A DNA stretch of 64,000 bases from Rhizoclosmatium globosum (Eukaryota > Chytridiomycota > Chytridiomycetes > Chytridiales > Chytriomycetaceae): positions 62,001 through 126,000 of the forward strand of contig MCGO01000092.1 in NCBI GenBank assembly GCA_002104985.1, written 5' to 3'. The notes beneath the pieces are model-generated. The model searched no databases. It saw only the letters and a program-made list of their open reading frames with translations, and was not told where the DNA came from. The translations under genes and the position numbers were made by a program. Numbering within the stretch: the stretch's first letter is position 1; the number at the start of each line of letters is the position of its first letter. Positions 48,001-57,900 of this stretch are shown piece after piece.

Positions 48001-49498
48001 TCTTGCTCAGCTTAAATATATCAGTGAACAAGTTTACAAGATCATCTCGGCATAAATGTGTGATGTTGACATATGCCTTTGAAGATACTAATCGTGTTCC
48101 AGTTTCCAGACACAAGCCCCACTGAACAGGCTGGATATATTGAAGAATGGAGGTCTTGAACAAGGTTCTTAGTTGAGCAAGAGTTAGCTGGGAGTTGTCC
48201 TCTGGGGCTTTGTCTTCTTCATCCACTCCCTCTTCCATTTGAACTCCAACTCCACCTCCAACTCCAAGTCCAACTCCAACTCCAACAGGTATTTCAACAT
48301 CAATTTCTTTCACGGGTTTGATGACAAATGAAACAACAAGAGCATCCAGAAACTGGGAAAGAGCCTTAGAGTAAAAGTTGCCTCCGACAGCAGGCTGAAC
48401 TCCAGTGATGATTGCCGGATGCCTGTAACGCTCAATATTATTCCGCGACTGTATAGTTTCATCGATTTCCTCGTCCAGTTGGTAGGCAGGTAAATTCATA
48501 ACATACTGATAGATGGAAAGTTCATGTGGACTCAAAGAATTCAGAGTCACTTGATGATCAGCACCAACCAGAAACCCATCAACTATACTGAACGGGCCAG
48601 TTTCAATAATCACATCCATGGCTCTAGTAGTACCAAGTTCTGCATCAGTCAATGGGACTTTGGAATCAGGGAACCGATTAAACAAGAGATCTGAGAAACT
48701 TTGTGCAGCATCATGAAGATTTTGGCACTTCTGACCTTCACTTCCCCCTTTTAAAGCTTCTATACAAGGGAATGCTCAGTGACGAGAAGACAATTGGCGA
48801 ATCCAAGATTGTAGCTGGCGCCAAAGTAATGCTGATGGCTTCTTCTGCAAAGGTGCGTGTTCATGAGTAGCGTTCTACTTCCACACTATCAAGTTTCATC
48901 TGAACATACCCACAACCCTTGAAACCCAAATTAGGATATCATGACTGTAGTTGCACCCCCACCCGTGGATGCTGCCACCTCAGGATCAGGGGCTGCGGCT
49001 GAGAAAGTCTCCATCTTCACTGAGACTGAACACGCCAAAATCATCAAACGTGGAAAGCCCGACTTTGAGATTGAGAAGGGATTGACTACAGGTGCGTTTT
49101 GGTTTTAAACCGACGGATTGAAGGTGATGTTTGACTTTGTTCTAACAGGTCGAGTAAGCTTACCAAGTCTCGGAGTCACGGTTCTGAATCAACGCGGAAT
49201 GAAGACACGTTTGTCGTTTAGGAATGAGACGGCTGAGTTGCAGATTGCTACAGCTGAACGCACGCAAAAAGTGCCATTTGGCTCTGTATCTCGAATTCGA
49301 TCTGAGGATATGCCGTTAGAGCATGGGGGAGAAGGATATGCTGCCATTGGAATTCAAGTGGGCCCTACAGAGAAGAGTATTGTATGGTTCTACTGGGTGC
49401 CGAGACAATATGTTGAGAATATTAAAGACACTGTGTTGGGAACTTTTCCTGGTGCTCAATATCTACTGGATTCCATTTTGAACTTTAAATCGTCATAA
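45031..49498 (+). CDS. UBFD1: Ubiquitin-domain protein UBFD1, interrupted in intron 1 by a Fanzor element
   Basis: Exons 45031-45183, 48757-48852, 48935-49091 and 49149-49498 join perfectly in frame to 251 aa. The N-terminal ubiquitin-like fold (MDPIAFKVTHKNTTLEMSMG... IDPNLQK | LLYKGMLSDEKTIGE...GAKVMLMAS) is split by intron 1. The C-terminal domain has the UBFD1 signatures KIIKRGKPDFEIEKGL, LNQRGMKTRLSFR, ERTQKVPFGSVSRI and GPTEKSIVWFYWVPRQYVENIKDTVLG. UBFD1 proteins are poorly known ubiquitin-like proteins linked to NF-kB signalling in animals. Intron 1 is 3573 nt because it holds an entire antisense Fanzor gene. Without it the intron would be around 60-100 nt, like its neighbours. Splice sites GTATCC and AAAG are intact, so the gene may still be expressed. 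Confidence 0.88.
45240..48750 (-). mobile_element. Fanzor element, right copy, inside UBFD1 intron 1
   Basis: This is a near-identical inverted copy of 1-3185. The 3' boundary is sharp at 45240, where similarity to the left copy stops. The 5' boundary is not defined, because the left copy is cut by the window. It must lie between the first codons near 48619 and the UBFD1 acceptor at 48756. No target duplication or terminal inverted repeat is evident from this copy alone. The element is antisense to its host gene. Confidence 0.8.
45278..48619 (-). CDS. Fanzor-type (TnpB-like) RuvC nuclease, right copy, complete
   Basis: Exons 47860-48619, 46150-47790, 45877-46100 and 45278-45826 give 1057 aa from the first ATG (MDVIIETGPFSIVDGF). 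The frame is open further upstream to about 48780 but has no ATG there, so a missing N-terminus or a non-ATG start is possible. RuvC-I is SSDPGGRTVETQM (near 585). RuvC-II is VVIVTE (Glu 875), then the ribbon CFCG...CSNPRC. RuvC-III is LPRDIKSGLFIENL (near 921). The middle has helical segments and acidic stretches, and the tail is Gly-rich. Compared with the left copy, the Gly-rich stretch is 11 residues shorter. Intron 2 has GTGGGT instead of GTGAGT. RNA-guided DNA cleavage is known for the family and inferred here. Confidence 0.78.
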
Positions 49499-49561
49499 AA
49501 CAAACGCTATCATTCAGTTTATTATTTTTAAAACAAACGTCTCCCTTCTTATCCAACTTTT

Positions 49562-50959
49562 CTAAATTGATTGATTTCCTCCATTGACCAAACCACCAAC
49601 ACCACCATTACCTCCTCCACCTCCATTAATAGGCATAGTAGGTGTGACACCTCCTTGTTGTTGTTGTTGTTGTTGTTGTTGTTGCCCACTTACCGCCCTT
49701 GACAACCTTCGAATCACTTCATGTAATCGCCGAATCTCACGTTCCCTCTGCTTCTTTTCCGCCTGCAATTCCTGAATATACTGTAACCCACTATCCAACA
49801 ACCGACTCTGCGACCAACTCTTTTTCTCATTCAAGACAGTATCCGGCAACAACTCCTTCATCCTCTCGAACCCGTTCTTGAGAGACTCTCTGCGCAGTTT
49901 TTCGGCGTCACGGTGGACTCTGCGTTCACGGACTTGTCGTTCGTTTGGGTCGAGGTTTGGTTCGTCGTCTTGTTGGTCGTTGTTGTTGTTGTTGTTTGTT
50001 GAGAGAGATGAGTTTAAGATTTCTGTGGACGAGGAATTTGACGATTGGCCAAAGAGAGTGGTAGCGTTTGAGTATAGGGAGTCAAGGGGCACCATTTGTG
50101 GGGGGTTGTAATTTTGGAAAGGTTGAGGTGGGGGTAACTGTGTCTGTTGTTGATGCTGTTGTATTTGTTGCTGCTGGTACTGATTGTACTGGTCTTGTTG
50201 TTGCTGTTGTTGCTGTTGTTGTTGTATAGCTTGTTGAGCTTGTTGTTGAGCTTGTTGAGAGCAAGCCTTATGGTAGGCTGCAACTGCCGCCGCCGACGAT
50301 GAATCGACAGGCGAAGTACGTCCACTATTTACACGATTTTGCTGATGCTGCAGCTGATTCTGGTTGGGCATTGTTGGGGTGCCTCCAGTTGTGTTATCGT
50401 CTGTGGGAGTTGTCCGCAGCAGATCGGCAAGCGAGCCGTGTTCGTGTTCCGTTGATTGATTTTGCTGTGACTGAGATTGCTGCGAAGTAGGATCGGCAGA
50501 GGATGCGGAGGACGATGACGGGTCCCACAGGCCTACTGCAGGAAACATGTTGTTTGGATAGTTGAACATTGCCATGCTCTGGGCGGCAACAAGGTTCTGC
50601 GCAGCGGCAATGCTCATCATGTCAATGGCAGGATTCGCAGCGATTGGAGAGAGTGTTGGAATTGCGTCATCCACGGGGGGCCGGGAATATGGTGTCTGTC
50701 TCTGCTTTACAGTTCGCTTCTTTGGCTGGTCGGTGTTTGGCGTAGACTGTTGCTGATGGTCATAGTGGTGGTTGTATTCGGTGGCGGGGCCATTGGTTGA
50801 GGAGGAGGTGGAGTTAGTGAAGGAAGGGTACGGAAGCCCAGCATCCGCTGCTTGAACTTGGCCCGGGTTCTGCGGGTTATGTTGATGTTGCTGATTCTGC
50901 GCTGCTTGCTGCTGTAGTATATTGTTGTACAGCAGCGAGGCTAAGACGTTGTGATCCAT
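49562..50959 (-). CDS. bHLH transcription factor 1, Gln-rich
   Basis: This is an intronless frame of 465 aa from the ATG at 50959 (MDHNVLASLLYNN). The frame stays open upstream to 51061, but that part lies against the next gene and is unlikely to be coding. The N-terminal ~320 residues are rich in Gln, Asn, Ser and Pro, like an activation region. The bHLH is near residues 340-405: the basic region RERRVHRDAEKLRRESLKNG is followed by helix 1 FERMKELLPD, a loop NEKKSWSQSRLLDSG and helix 2 LQYIQELQAEKKQ, then a leucine-zipper-like extension IRRLHEVIRRLSRAV. A His-x3-Glu-x3-Arg arrangement in the basic region (HRDAEKLRR) predicts E-box binding. It ends in poly-Gln and Gly-rich runs. A related gene lies 137 bp upstream. 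Confidence 0.85.
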   Translation of the reverse strand: MDHNVLASLLYNNILQQQAAQNQQHQHNPQNPGQVQAADAGLPYPSFTNSTSSSTNGPATEYNHHYDHQQQSTPNTDQPKKRTVKQRQTPYSRPPVDDAIPTLSPIAANPAIDMMSIAAAQNLVAAQSMAMFNYPNNMFPAVGLWDPSSSSASSADPTSQQSQSQQNQSTEHEHGSLADLLRTTPTDDNTTGGTPTMPNQNQLQHQQNRVNSGRTSPVDSSSAAAVAAYHKACSQQAQQQAQQAIQQQQQQQQQQDQYNQYQQQQIQQHQQQTQLPPPQPFQNYNPPQMVPLDSLYSNATTLFGQSSNSSSTEILNSSLSTNNNNNNDQQDDEPNLDPNERQVRERRVHRDAEKLRRESLKNGFERMKELLPDTVLNEKKSWSQSRLLDSGLQYIQELQAEKKQREREIRRLHEVIRRLSRAVSGQQQQQQQQQQGGVTPTMPINGGGGGNGGVGGLVNGGNQSI

Positions 50960-51095
50960 CAACGGCAAATCAAAAGGTGGGTGACGACGACTTGCGGAGT
51001 TTTTGCGACACTGGATGGCGTCAACACTTTTGATCTCCCAAACTTTGTTTTTTTTACACATTTTTTTCTGATTACTATCTTTTATTCATTAATGG

Positions 51096-51920
51096 TTATT
51101 GCAATTTCTTCTTCCCTAGGACAGCCTCTTCCAATACTTTAACCTCCCTCATCCGTCGCTGCACTCGTCCCCTCACCTCCTCCACTTGTTTTTCAAGCTC
51201 CATTAAATACTTGACCCCCTCCTCCAAAACTTCTCTCCTACAATGTTGCTTCATCCGATTCTGAAACGGCAGCACACTTTTCAACAGATCAAAACCGGTG
51301 TTCAAACATTCCCGATGTTTTCTTTCTTTCCTTCTCCTTGCATTCCGAGTACGCTCTTGTTCTGGAGTTTCATCTGTATTGTCTTGTTGCTGTGAGTTTT
51401 CTGTTGACATTATACTTGCAACAGGATGGACGGGCGTTGCAAAATGATAGGGTGAATGTTGCATTGCAAAAGAAGAAAATGATGATGCAGAGAAAGAAGG
51501 TGGTGGTGGTGGTGGTGGTAGTGGCAGAAAGTTTGAAGCTGAATCTGCAATATGTTCAAGAATTGGACTTTCCAAGGCATAGTGACGAAATGCAGGAGTA
51601 GGACAGTTGGATACTGTAGTCGATGATTCATGGGTTTGATGCTGAGGTTGTTGTCCATGCAAAGGGTGAAGGAGATATGGGCCGCTCGATAACAGGTTTG
51701 TGAATGTCATTGCCAAGTGCTGTTGCTGTTGCTGTTGCGATAAGCGATGCGAATGTGCCATGAGTTTCAATAGATGCAATTGATAATCTTGTGAGTCTTG
51801 TGCTGCTTGTTGTTGCGGTTGCGGCTGTACTGATTGGACGTCATACGACCGATGAAACGGCGGGTCGCACGGAATAACAAAAGAACCAAACGAAGAGTAA
51901 TCTGGTGGCATACCGGGCAT
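51096..51920 (-). CDS. bHLH transcription factor 2, divergent tandem neighbour
   Basis: This is an intronless frame of 274 aa. A Gln/His/Ser/Pro-rich N-terminus precedes a C-terminal bHLH-like domain: NARRRKERKHRECLNTGFDLLKSVLPF, a short loop, then REVLEEGVKYLMELEKQVEEVRG with a coiled-coil extension. The basic region has RRRKERKHRE, so DNA binding is plausible. The loop is shorter than in factor 1 and helix 2 is less typical. It is in tandem and the same orientation as factor 1, which suggests an old duplication. It could form heterodimers with it (inference). Confidence 0.75.
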   Translation of the reverse strand: MPGMPPDYSSFGSFVIPCDPPFHRSYDVQSVQPQPQQQAAQDSQDYQLHLLKLMAHSHRLSQQQQQQHLAMTFTNLLSSGPYLLHPLHGQQPQHQTHESSTTVSNCPTPAFRHYALESPILEHIADSASNFLPLPPPPPPPSFSASSFSSFAMQHSPYHFATPVHPVASIMSTENSQQQDNTDETPEQERTRNARRRKERKHRECLNTGFDLLKSVLPFQNRMKQHCRREVLEEGVKYLMELEKQVEEVRGRVQRRMREVKVLEEAVLGKKKLQ

Positions 51921-52039
51921 TGGCGAGAGTCGTGATGAAAAGACAAGGGATAGGGTTCCTCTTGAGGCTTGAGTTGGAAAGGTCTTTTTATGTTCTCAAC
52001 AGGAAAAATGGCGCAATTGGCCGTGCACCACCTTAGTAG

Positions 52040-52045
52040 CACGTG
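52040..52045. promoter_or_regulatory. CACGTG E-box upstream of bHLH gene 2
   Basis: A palindromic CACGTG lies 120 bp upstream of the start codon of bHLH gene 2. It is the canonical site for bHLH factors of the type encoded by the two adjacent genes, so self-regulation is possible. A six-base site can occur by chance. Confidence 0.4.
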
Positions 52046-52484
52046 CGAATTCCGTGAAATTAGTTCGCACCTTTTTGAGAGGAGGTATTAATATATTAAA
52101 AAAGCCAACTTCTTCTCTCATTCATGCGCTCTCTCAGATGTCGAAATATTATCCAAATCTGACAATTCCAGCTCCGTTCATGGAAAAACTACAAAAGTAA
52201 CGCCAGCATTGTATTATAAATTCGGCTTCCTCCACCCAAAGCTGACAATCCCATCATTGAAAAAACAACAAACAAACGCAAAAGTATCAGCAACAGAGAA
52301 GAATGACAGGAGGCTCAACTGCTCAATTGATTCTGAAGCTTCGTCTCCAACGGAACCGCTTCTTTCATCAGAACTATTTCTATACCATGATGGAAGAATC
52401 GTCGACAAACAACGTTCCGGCACAAACATGACGCGACTGAACAAAGCAGCTACAATGTTTCCTTCGCTGTCCCCTTTGTTGTAT

Positions 52485-52492
52485 CTGAGTAT
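52485..52492. repeat. Target-site duplication, left
   Basis: CTGAGTAT occurs immediately before the MITE and again at 53343-53350 just after it. It fits the hAT target consensus nTnnnnAn. Confidence 0.8.
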
Positions 52493-53342
52493 ATGGCATT
52501 CGTTTTAGGTCACCCATCCAACCATTGACAACAAGAGACTGTGGGATTGAAACAATGCTCGTTTGTTCATTGGCGCTCGAATGTTTGGACCGGGATTCGA
52601 TTGGAATGATGTGGGAATGATGGGAATGATGGGATTTGATTCGGGGATCGGGAAATCAATGGGAGAACGAAACAGTGGATGATGCCGAAAGTCGGGCTAA
52701 ATCCCACAGTTAGAAGCAGCTAAGGTTATCTCCCGCTTATCTTCCTTTCTAATTACCACCTCTAAAAAGTCTTGAAGTTTAAACGGATGATTTAGTCAGA
52801 CGTTTGGAAGAATGCTGGCTTTAAAAGTGCCATTCCTGGAATAATTTTGGAGAAGACTCGTAAGCAGCGGACCTAGAAAATTTAAACATGGAAATATGTG
52901 TCTGCGCCTAAGCCTTAACTCTAATTTGTGTTCAAATTGATTTCTAAATCGACCTTTTTATTGAACTTAATTTAAATACTGTCTGTACGTGTTGGTGAAC
53001 TTTAAATTGCCAAGATAGTTTTGGCCACTTTTTGCCATGAGCCCGTAGATTCAAGGAAAACATAAATAAAATTTACGGTTGTGTCGTAACTCTGAATCAA
53101 AGATGAATCCCCAATGCTTCATGTGCGAATCTCGTATTGGTTCCCACACATCGATTCCCACACATCAATTCACATGCTTCGATTCACACCCATCGATTCA
53201 CAATCGATCACATAAATTTCATGATACAAGAATTGATTTACGGAAGCGCAAATGCATTTCCAGAAAGTACGACTATCATATGCTCATATTCCCAACACAC
53301 AAAGTTACATTCTCGCATGGGTGACCTAAAACGAATGCCATA
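52493..53342. mobile_element. hAT-like MITE, about 850 bp
   Basis: Both ends carry the same 25-bp sequence in inverted orientation with no mismatch: 52493-52517 (begins ATGGCATTCGTTTTAGG) and 53317-53341. The flanks carry an 8-bp direct repeat, with one extra A at the right junction. Subterminal repeats such as ATCGATTCACA and ATCGATTCCCACACATC at 53140-53210 are typical of hAT elements. No transposase frame is present, so it would depend on an autonomous partner elsewhere. It sits inside a coding exon. Confidence 0.85.
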
Positions 53343-53350
53343 CTGAGTAT
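53343..53350. repeat. Target-site duplication, right
   Basis: This is the second copy of CTGAGTAT, identical to 52485-52492. The interrupted reading frame resumes here in phase. Confidence 0.8.
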
Positions 53351-54022
53351 ACCTGTCGCAATTGGAATCACACGAATGCAGCAATTACAAGGAAGAGTAG
53401 GAGGAGGAGGAGGAGAAGGGTGGGAAGTTTCAGCAGAGGAGAGGGGGGCTCTTTTGGCTGTTGCTGCGTTAATGATCTGCGCTGCCGTATTGTTTTCAAC
53501 GGCAGTGCAACAGTATTTCAGCGTGAAGCAGAATCGAGCGATTGTGGGATTAGAAGAAACGTTGAAAGAATTGAATAGTGAGTCTGTGAGTGGTGTTTTG
53601 TGGACATACGAGATTTGTTGTCGTCGTGGCTTCATTAAGAAACGATCTGATGCAATAGAGATTGTGAGTGTCCACTTGAATTTTTTAACAACTCATGTAG
53701 TTTTATGATATAGTTTGTAAATGTATTCGTTGGGGATGATAGATACACGTCAATTGATGTTGGAATAGCACGTGAGGGAGAAGAAGAGTATCGACATATC
53801 AATGATGATGATGAGGATCTGCCAGCATATATCAAATAAATTTAAAAAAAGGGGTCACTTAGAGACAAGAAGGGAGAAAGAGGCATAATGTGTCACCAAG
53901 GAACTTAAGTGCACGCATCCAACAGTGTTGATGAGTCATTGTTACTACTAATTTATTTTGTTGCCTTTGAAACAAGAAACCTCCTCCAAATCAACCAACC
54001 AACCAACCAACCAAATCCAGCA

Positions 54023-54151
54023 ATGTTCTCCAAACGATCGTTCCGACTGATCGCCGCCACGATCGTCGGCCTAGTTCTCGTTCTCACTGTTGGCGTAGCA
54101 GTTGTCCTTGATGGGCGGCCGTCGCTTGCCGATCTGTCGACAACCTCTACA

Positions 54152-54200
<49 letters not shown>

Positions 54201-54787
54201 TGTGGTCGCAGCTGTCGTCCTTCTCGCTGGCGTCAGGTTCAGGTTCAACATCATCGTCGACTTCGAGAACGGCGCCCGCTGAGCCGATGATGGGCGCAAT
54301 GAAGAACGAAACCGCAAAGGCTGAACTGGGCCGCTCCGCCTGGCGCCTGCTCCACACAATGGCTGGGAAGTTTCCTCACAAACCAACTAAGGATCAGCAG
54401 AATGCGATGCGGGACTACATCTACTTGTTTGCTCAGTTGTATCCTTGTGGTGATTGGTGAGTATCGACACTCTCCTTCATCACACAATTCTATTCACCTG
54501 CTGCCCTCTCAACTTCAATTTCAATGGATTCTAACATCTTATACTATATACAGTGCTCGTCACTTCAAAATCATCCTCGAAAGTAACCCACCCGATGTCT
54601 CGAGCAAGAAGGCTGTGGCGGAATGGGCATGTAGGGTTCACAATATCGTAAACACACGGAAACAGTATCCTCAGTTTGATTGCTCTCGTATTCTAGAGTT
54701 TTATGATTGTGGATGGTATGTCTGTCTCATATTCTATTTTTGTCTCACTGACTGTGTGATTCCAGTGGCCCAGAAGAAGAAGCGTGA
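54023..54787 (+). CDS. ERV2: Erv2-type FAD sulfhydryl oxidase
   Basis: Exons 54023-54456, 54554-54715 and 54766-54787 give 205 aa. An N-terminal membrane anchor (LIAATIVGLVLVLTVGVAVVL) is followed by a Ser-rich linker encoded by a TCG repeat. The Erv/ALR domain has GRSAWRLLHTMAGKFPHKP, the active site PCGDC split by intron 1 and the FAD-contact HNIVNTRKQYPQFDC. The protein ends ...YDCGCGPEEEA, matching the C-terminal CGC shuttle pair of yeast Erv2. Erv2 sits in the ER membrane and makes disulfides for protein folding using O2. Length and layout match yeast Erv2 rather than mitochondrial Erv1. A CCAA repeat precedes the start codon. Confidence 0.9.
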
Positions 54788-54905
54788 TTTGCGCACAACC
54801 TGTACCTTATCTCAACCAGCTCATTTCTCCCTTCCTTCTTGTGGATTGTTGATTAAATATAGAAAGAAATCTGTGGATTTACATAAAAAAGAAAAGGGGG
54901 AAGAG

Positions 54906-57900
54906 ATGACGGATGTGGGCAGTCGAAGGACTTCTCGATCCGAAACTCCTCAACTATTTCGAAACGAGCCCAGAGGTCCTGTTCGCGACTTTTCAAACAG
55001 TACGTTAGAAGAAATACTGGCGTCTCAAACCGCATATTCCCGCCCAAGAACTGCAGATCGACAACGACGCCGATCCAATGTACCCTCCCGTCTACAACAT
55101 GTTCCTTCAGGCGATATACCTTCGAATTATCAATCCCCAAGCGCAGAAACTTGTGAGGCCAATGTCAAACGTGGAGATGGAGACGAATGGAAATCTGAGG
55201 AGGACGAATCTCTTGTGGGGGAAGAAGAACCTGTCACATCCCGTTGGCAGCTGTCAGAACAACGCTTCCTCGAACTCTTTTTTGGTGAAGATCTTATACT
55301 TCGCTCTCGCCAGCGCCATCAACATGTCATACAGTCTCTCCGCCAGCACCAACAGCCTCATCTCCATCAACCCAATCCTCGTCCTCGACCCCACTCAGGA
55401 GCACCGCAACCTCCTTCCACGCCTCAATCAGCTTCATCAAAACCCCGCCCAAAATCAGCCCTAATGAACCAACAACAACAACCCTCCAACCCCAAAAACG
55501 TGTCCTTCAACTTAACCAAAAACCTCCAATACGACTTCCGCCCCTTCCCAAACCCACCCACTACAACCACAAAATCCACATCAAGACCAACAACCTCCTC
55601 AACCGCAACCTCCGAAGAAGAAGACGACGACGATCAAGAAGACCCCTCCAACGCCCTCAAATCCCTCTCCCTCTTCAACTACCGTCACCTCGACACCTTC
55701 CGCAAAACAAAAACTACAAACACGGCTGCGACGACGCCTGTCTCGCCGCGCGACGTGAGGATCCTGAGACCGAGGACGGCGGAGTTGAGCCCGGATTTGA
55801 AGAGGCGGTTGGAAGGGTTTCGGGAGTTGGATGCGTTTGCGTTTGTGAAGCCTGTTGGCAATGGCGGTGGTGGTGGTGGTGGTGGTGGTGGTGGTGGTGG
55901 TGGTGGAGAGAGTGGGGATATGCAGAGACGGAGTTTGCAGACGAGTCGGAGGGAGAAGGCGAGGAGTGATGGGGGTGGAGGTGCGGGGTTGGGTAGTGGT
56001 GGGGTTGGGTCGGCTGGGAGTTTTGCGGCGTCGATTCAAGGTGAGTTTTGAAACTCTATTTTTCTTCTTGGTGTGTGTTTAATGTTAATATGTGGGTTGG
56101 CTAGTGAATATGGGGGCCCGTAAAATGTCGACGGCGGCAAGGTTGTTGCTTGCGAGGGCGGGGTCAGGGAGTACACTGAACAGTGACGCTGTTGGGCGAC
56201 ATACTCCTGGAATTGGGTCTGCTTCTTCCATAAGGAGTCGTGTGTCTGGTGGATCTGGTGGTGGAAGTGCGACTCGATTGCGGGGTTCTGCAAATGCAAA
56301 AGCTCCTGGTAGTGGATCGGCTGCCAAAACTCGACCTATAGATAGCGCACATACATTCAACGCTCCCAGTGCCATTCAGGTGCTCTCCAAAAACTCATAT
56401 GCAGTGCCAAAGCATAAACGACCCTTGTCAAGTGGAGTGCGGAAGTTTCTTGTGGATGCTGTGGTAGAGGACTGTGTTCATCCAAAACTGGGTGCGGAAG
56501 CAGCATTGAAACTGAAGATGGAGGCGGGTACCGGAGGTATTGGTGGAGAGGTTCAGGGTCTCGAAGCCATCGGCGGGGTTGCTATTGATGGTGTGTTGAA
56601 GAAGCTTGTGAACGAAGCGGGGAAGCGGGTTGCGCCGTTTGTCAAGAGTCTCCACTACCACTTGCACCCTCCTCGATTGCCCATACCTGGGTTGGGAATG
56701 GAGCCTTATAATGCAAAAGAACAAAAACCACCCATCGAAGCGTTTCGGTTGGAGATTCCGCGGAAGTTGACTGAAAGTTTGGTGAGTTGATTGCAGGAAT
56801 TTTTTTTTCTCCCAAAATTTTTTGACCCCACACATTCAATCATCACAGCACGATCCAAGGAATTTGGTCGGACTTGAAGGTGAAAAAGTTGGTGGAAGAA
56901 TACTGATGCGCAAGTTTTCGTGCCTATACGAAGTTCCGAAGTGTCCTCGTGTTAATGGTCGTATTACTCCAGTTCATTCAAAGAGTAACTTGGGCAAAGT
57001 ATATGATGATGACGAAACTGATATAAACACATTGGACTTGCCTCTTGAGCCGCAGGACCAACCAACAGTTCATTTTGCAGCAGTCGCCGAAGCAGCTGAA
57101 GAAATGAATATTCGTCAACGAACACCGCCCCCCACTATCGATCAAATCATACAAACTATGGTCCTTACAAATGCGGAAGAGGATGAACTTGAAACCGATC
57201 TTGCCACTCCTTCAAATCTGAGCCGAGAAAAGCATCGTCGTACCCGAGCTGAAGTGCGGCAGTCGTTTACAAAAATGGTTGGCTCTGTATTTCCTCTCGA
57301 CTATTTCATGGATCAAGAAGAAATTGATGTCTTGATTTCACGCGTGGAACAATGGAAACTAAAAAAGGGGCCCATCGTGCAGTGTCAAGGATTGATTCAA
57401 AAATTTGAAAACGCCACGCGAAGTCGAAAACAAGTTGAGGAAATTTGGCATTCCGGATATTTGTCCGATTATGATGCAAAGATTAAGCAGTTTCGGATTG
57501 AGTGGGACGAGCCTTACCCAACAAGAAGACCAATCAATTACATCCACATCCCGGATCCAAGTAGTTCTTCCCGATGGCTTTCAAGAGCTGAAATAAAATT
57601 GGACAAAGACAGTCCTCAGGGCCACTTGAATCATATTTCGAAAGCTAATATTTGGAGAGCAGAATTTGAGTCGAAATTGACTCAAACACAAATATGTGGG
57701 ATGGTTGCACCTGTCGTTACGCCTTCGCTGCCTGGATTTCAGAAAGTGATTGTTGACTTGATGTACAAACAAATCGCGTATGTTCAGGGATTGTTTATGA
57801 ACGCCAAAAAACGTCGAACGTCTTCTGGTAAGTGTTTCCCCTTTATAAAAACAAATCCTAATCTTTATTTCTGAAGCTAATGCCGATCAAGAGTTTGATA

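Larger units (their letters stand above)
52209..53839 (+). pseudogene. Small membrane protein gene split by a MITE in its coding exon
   Basis: The left part (about 52209-52492) reads ...EPLLSSELFLYHDGRIVDKQ...FPSLSPLLYLSI. The right part starts in the second target duplication (53343) and continues in the same frame: PVAIGITRMQQLQGR..., a hydrophobic segment LLAVAALMICAAVLFSTAV, and the final exon 53714-53839 (FVNVFVGDDRYTSIDVG). Removing 52493-53342 plus one 8-bp duplication leaves one continuous frame. The layout of two hydrophobic segments with a short C-terminal domain resembles TMEM70/TMEM186/TMEM223-type mitochondrial membrane proteins, but only weakly. I could not find a convincing start codon, so the 5' end is unresolved. 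It is broken in this haplotype. Confidence 0.6.

Noticed and set aside
51921..52208. Small frame MSKYYPNLTIPAP near 52140 as the start of the interrupted membrane-protein gene
   Set aside because: It stops after 20 codons and cannot be spliced in frame to the downstream part with any GT-AG pair I could find.
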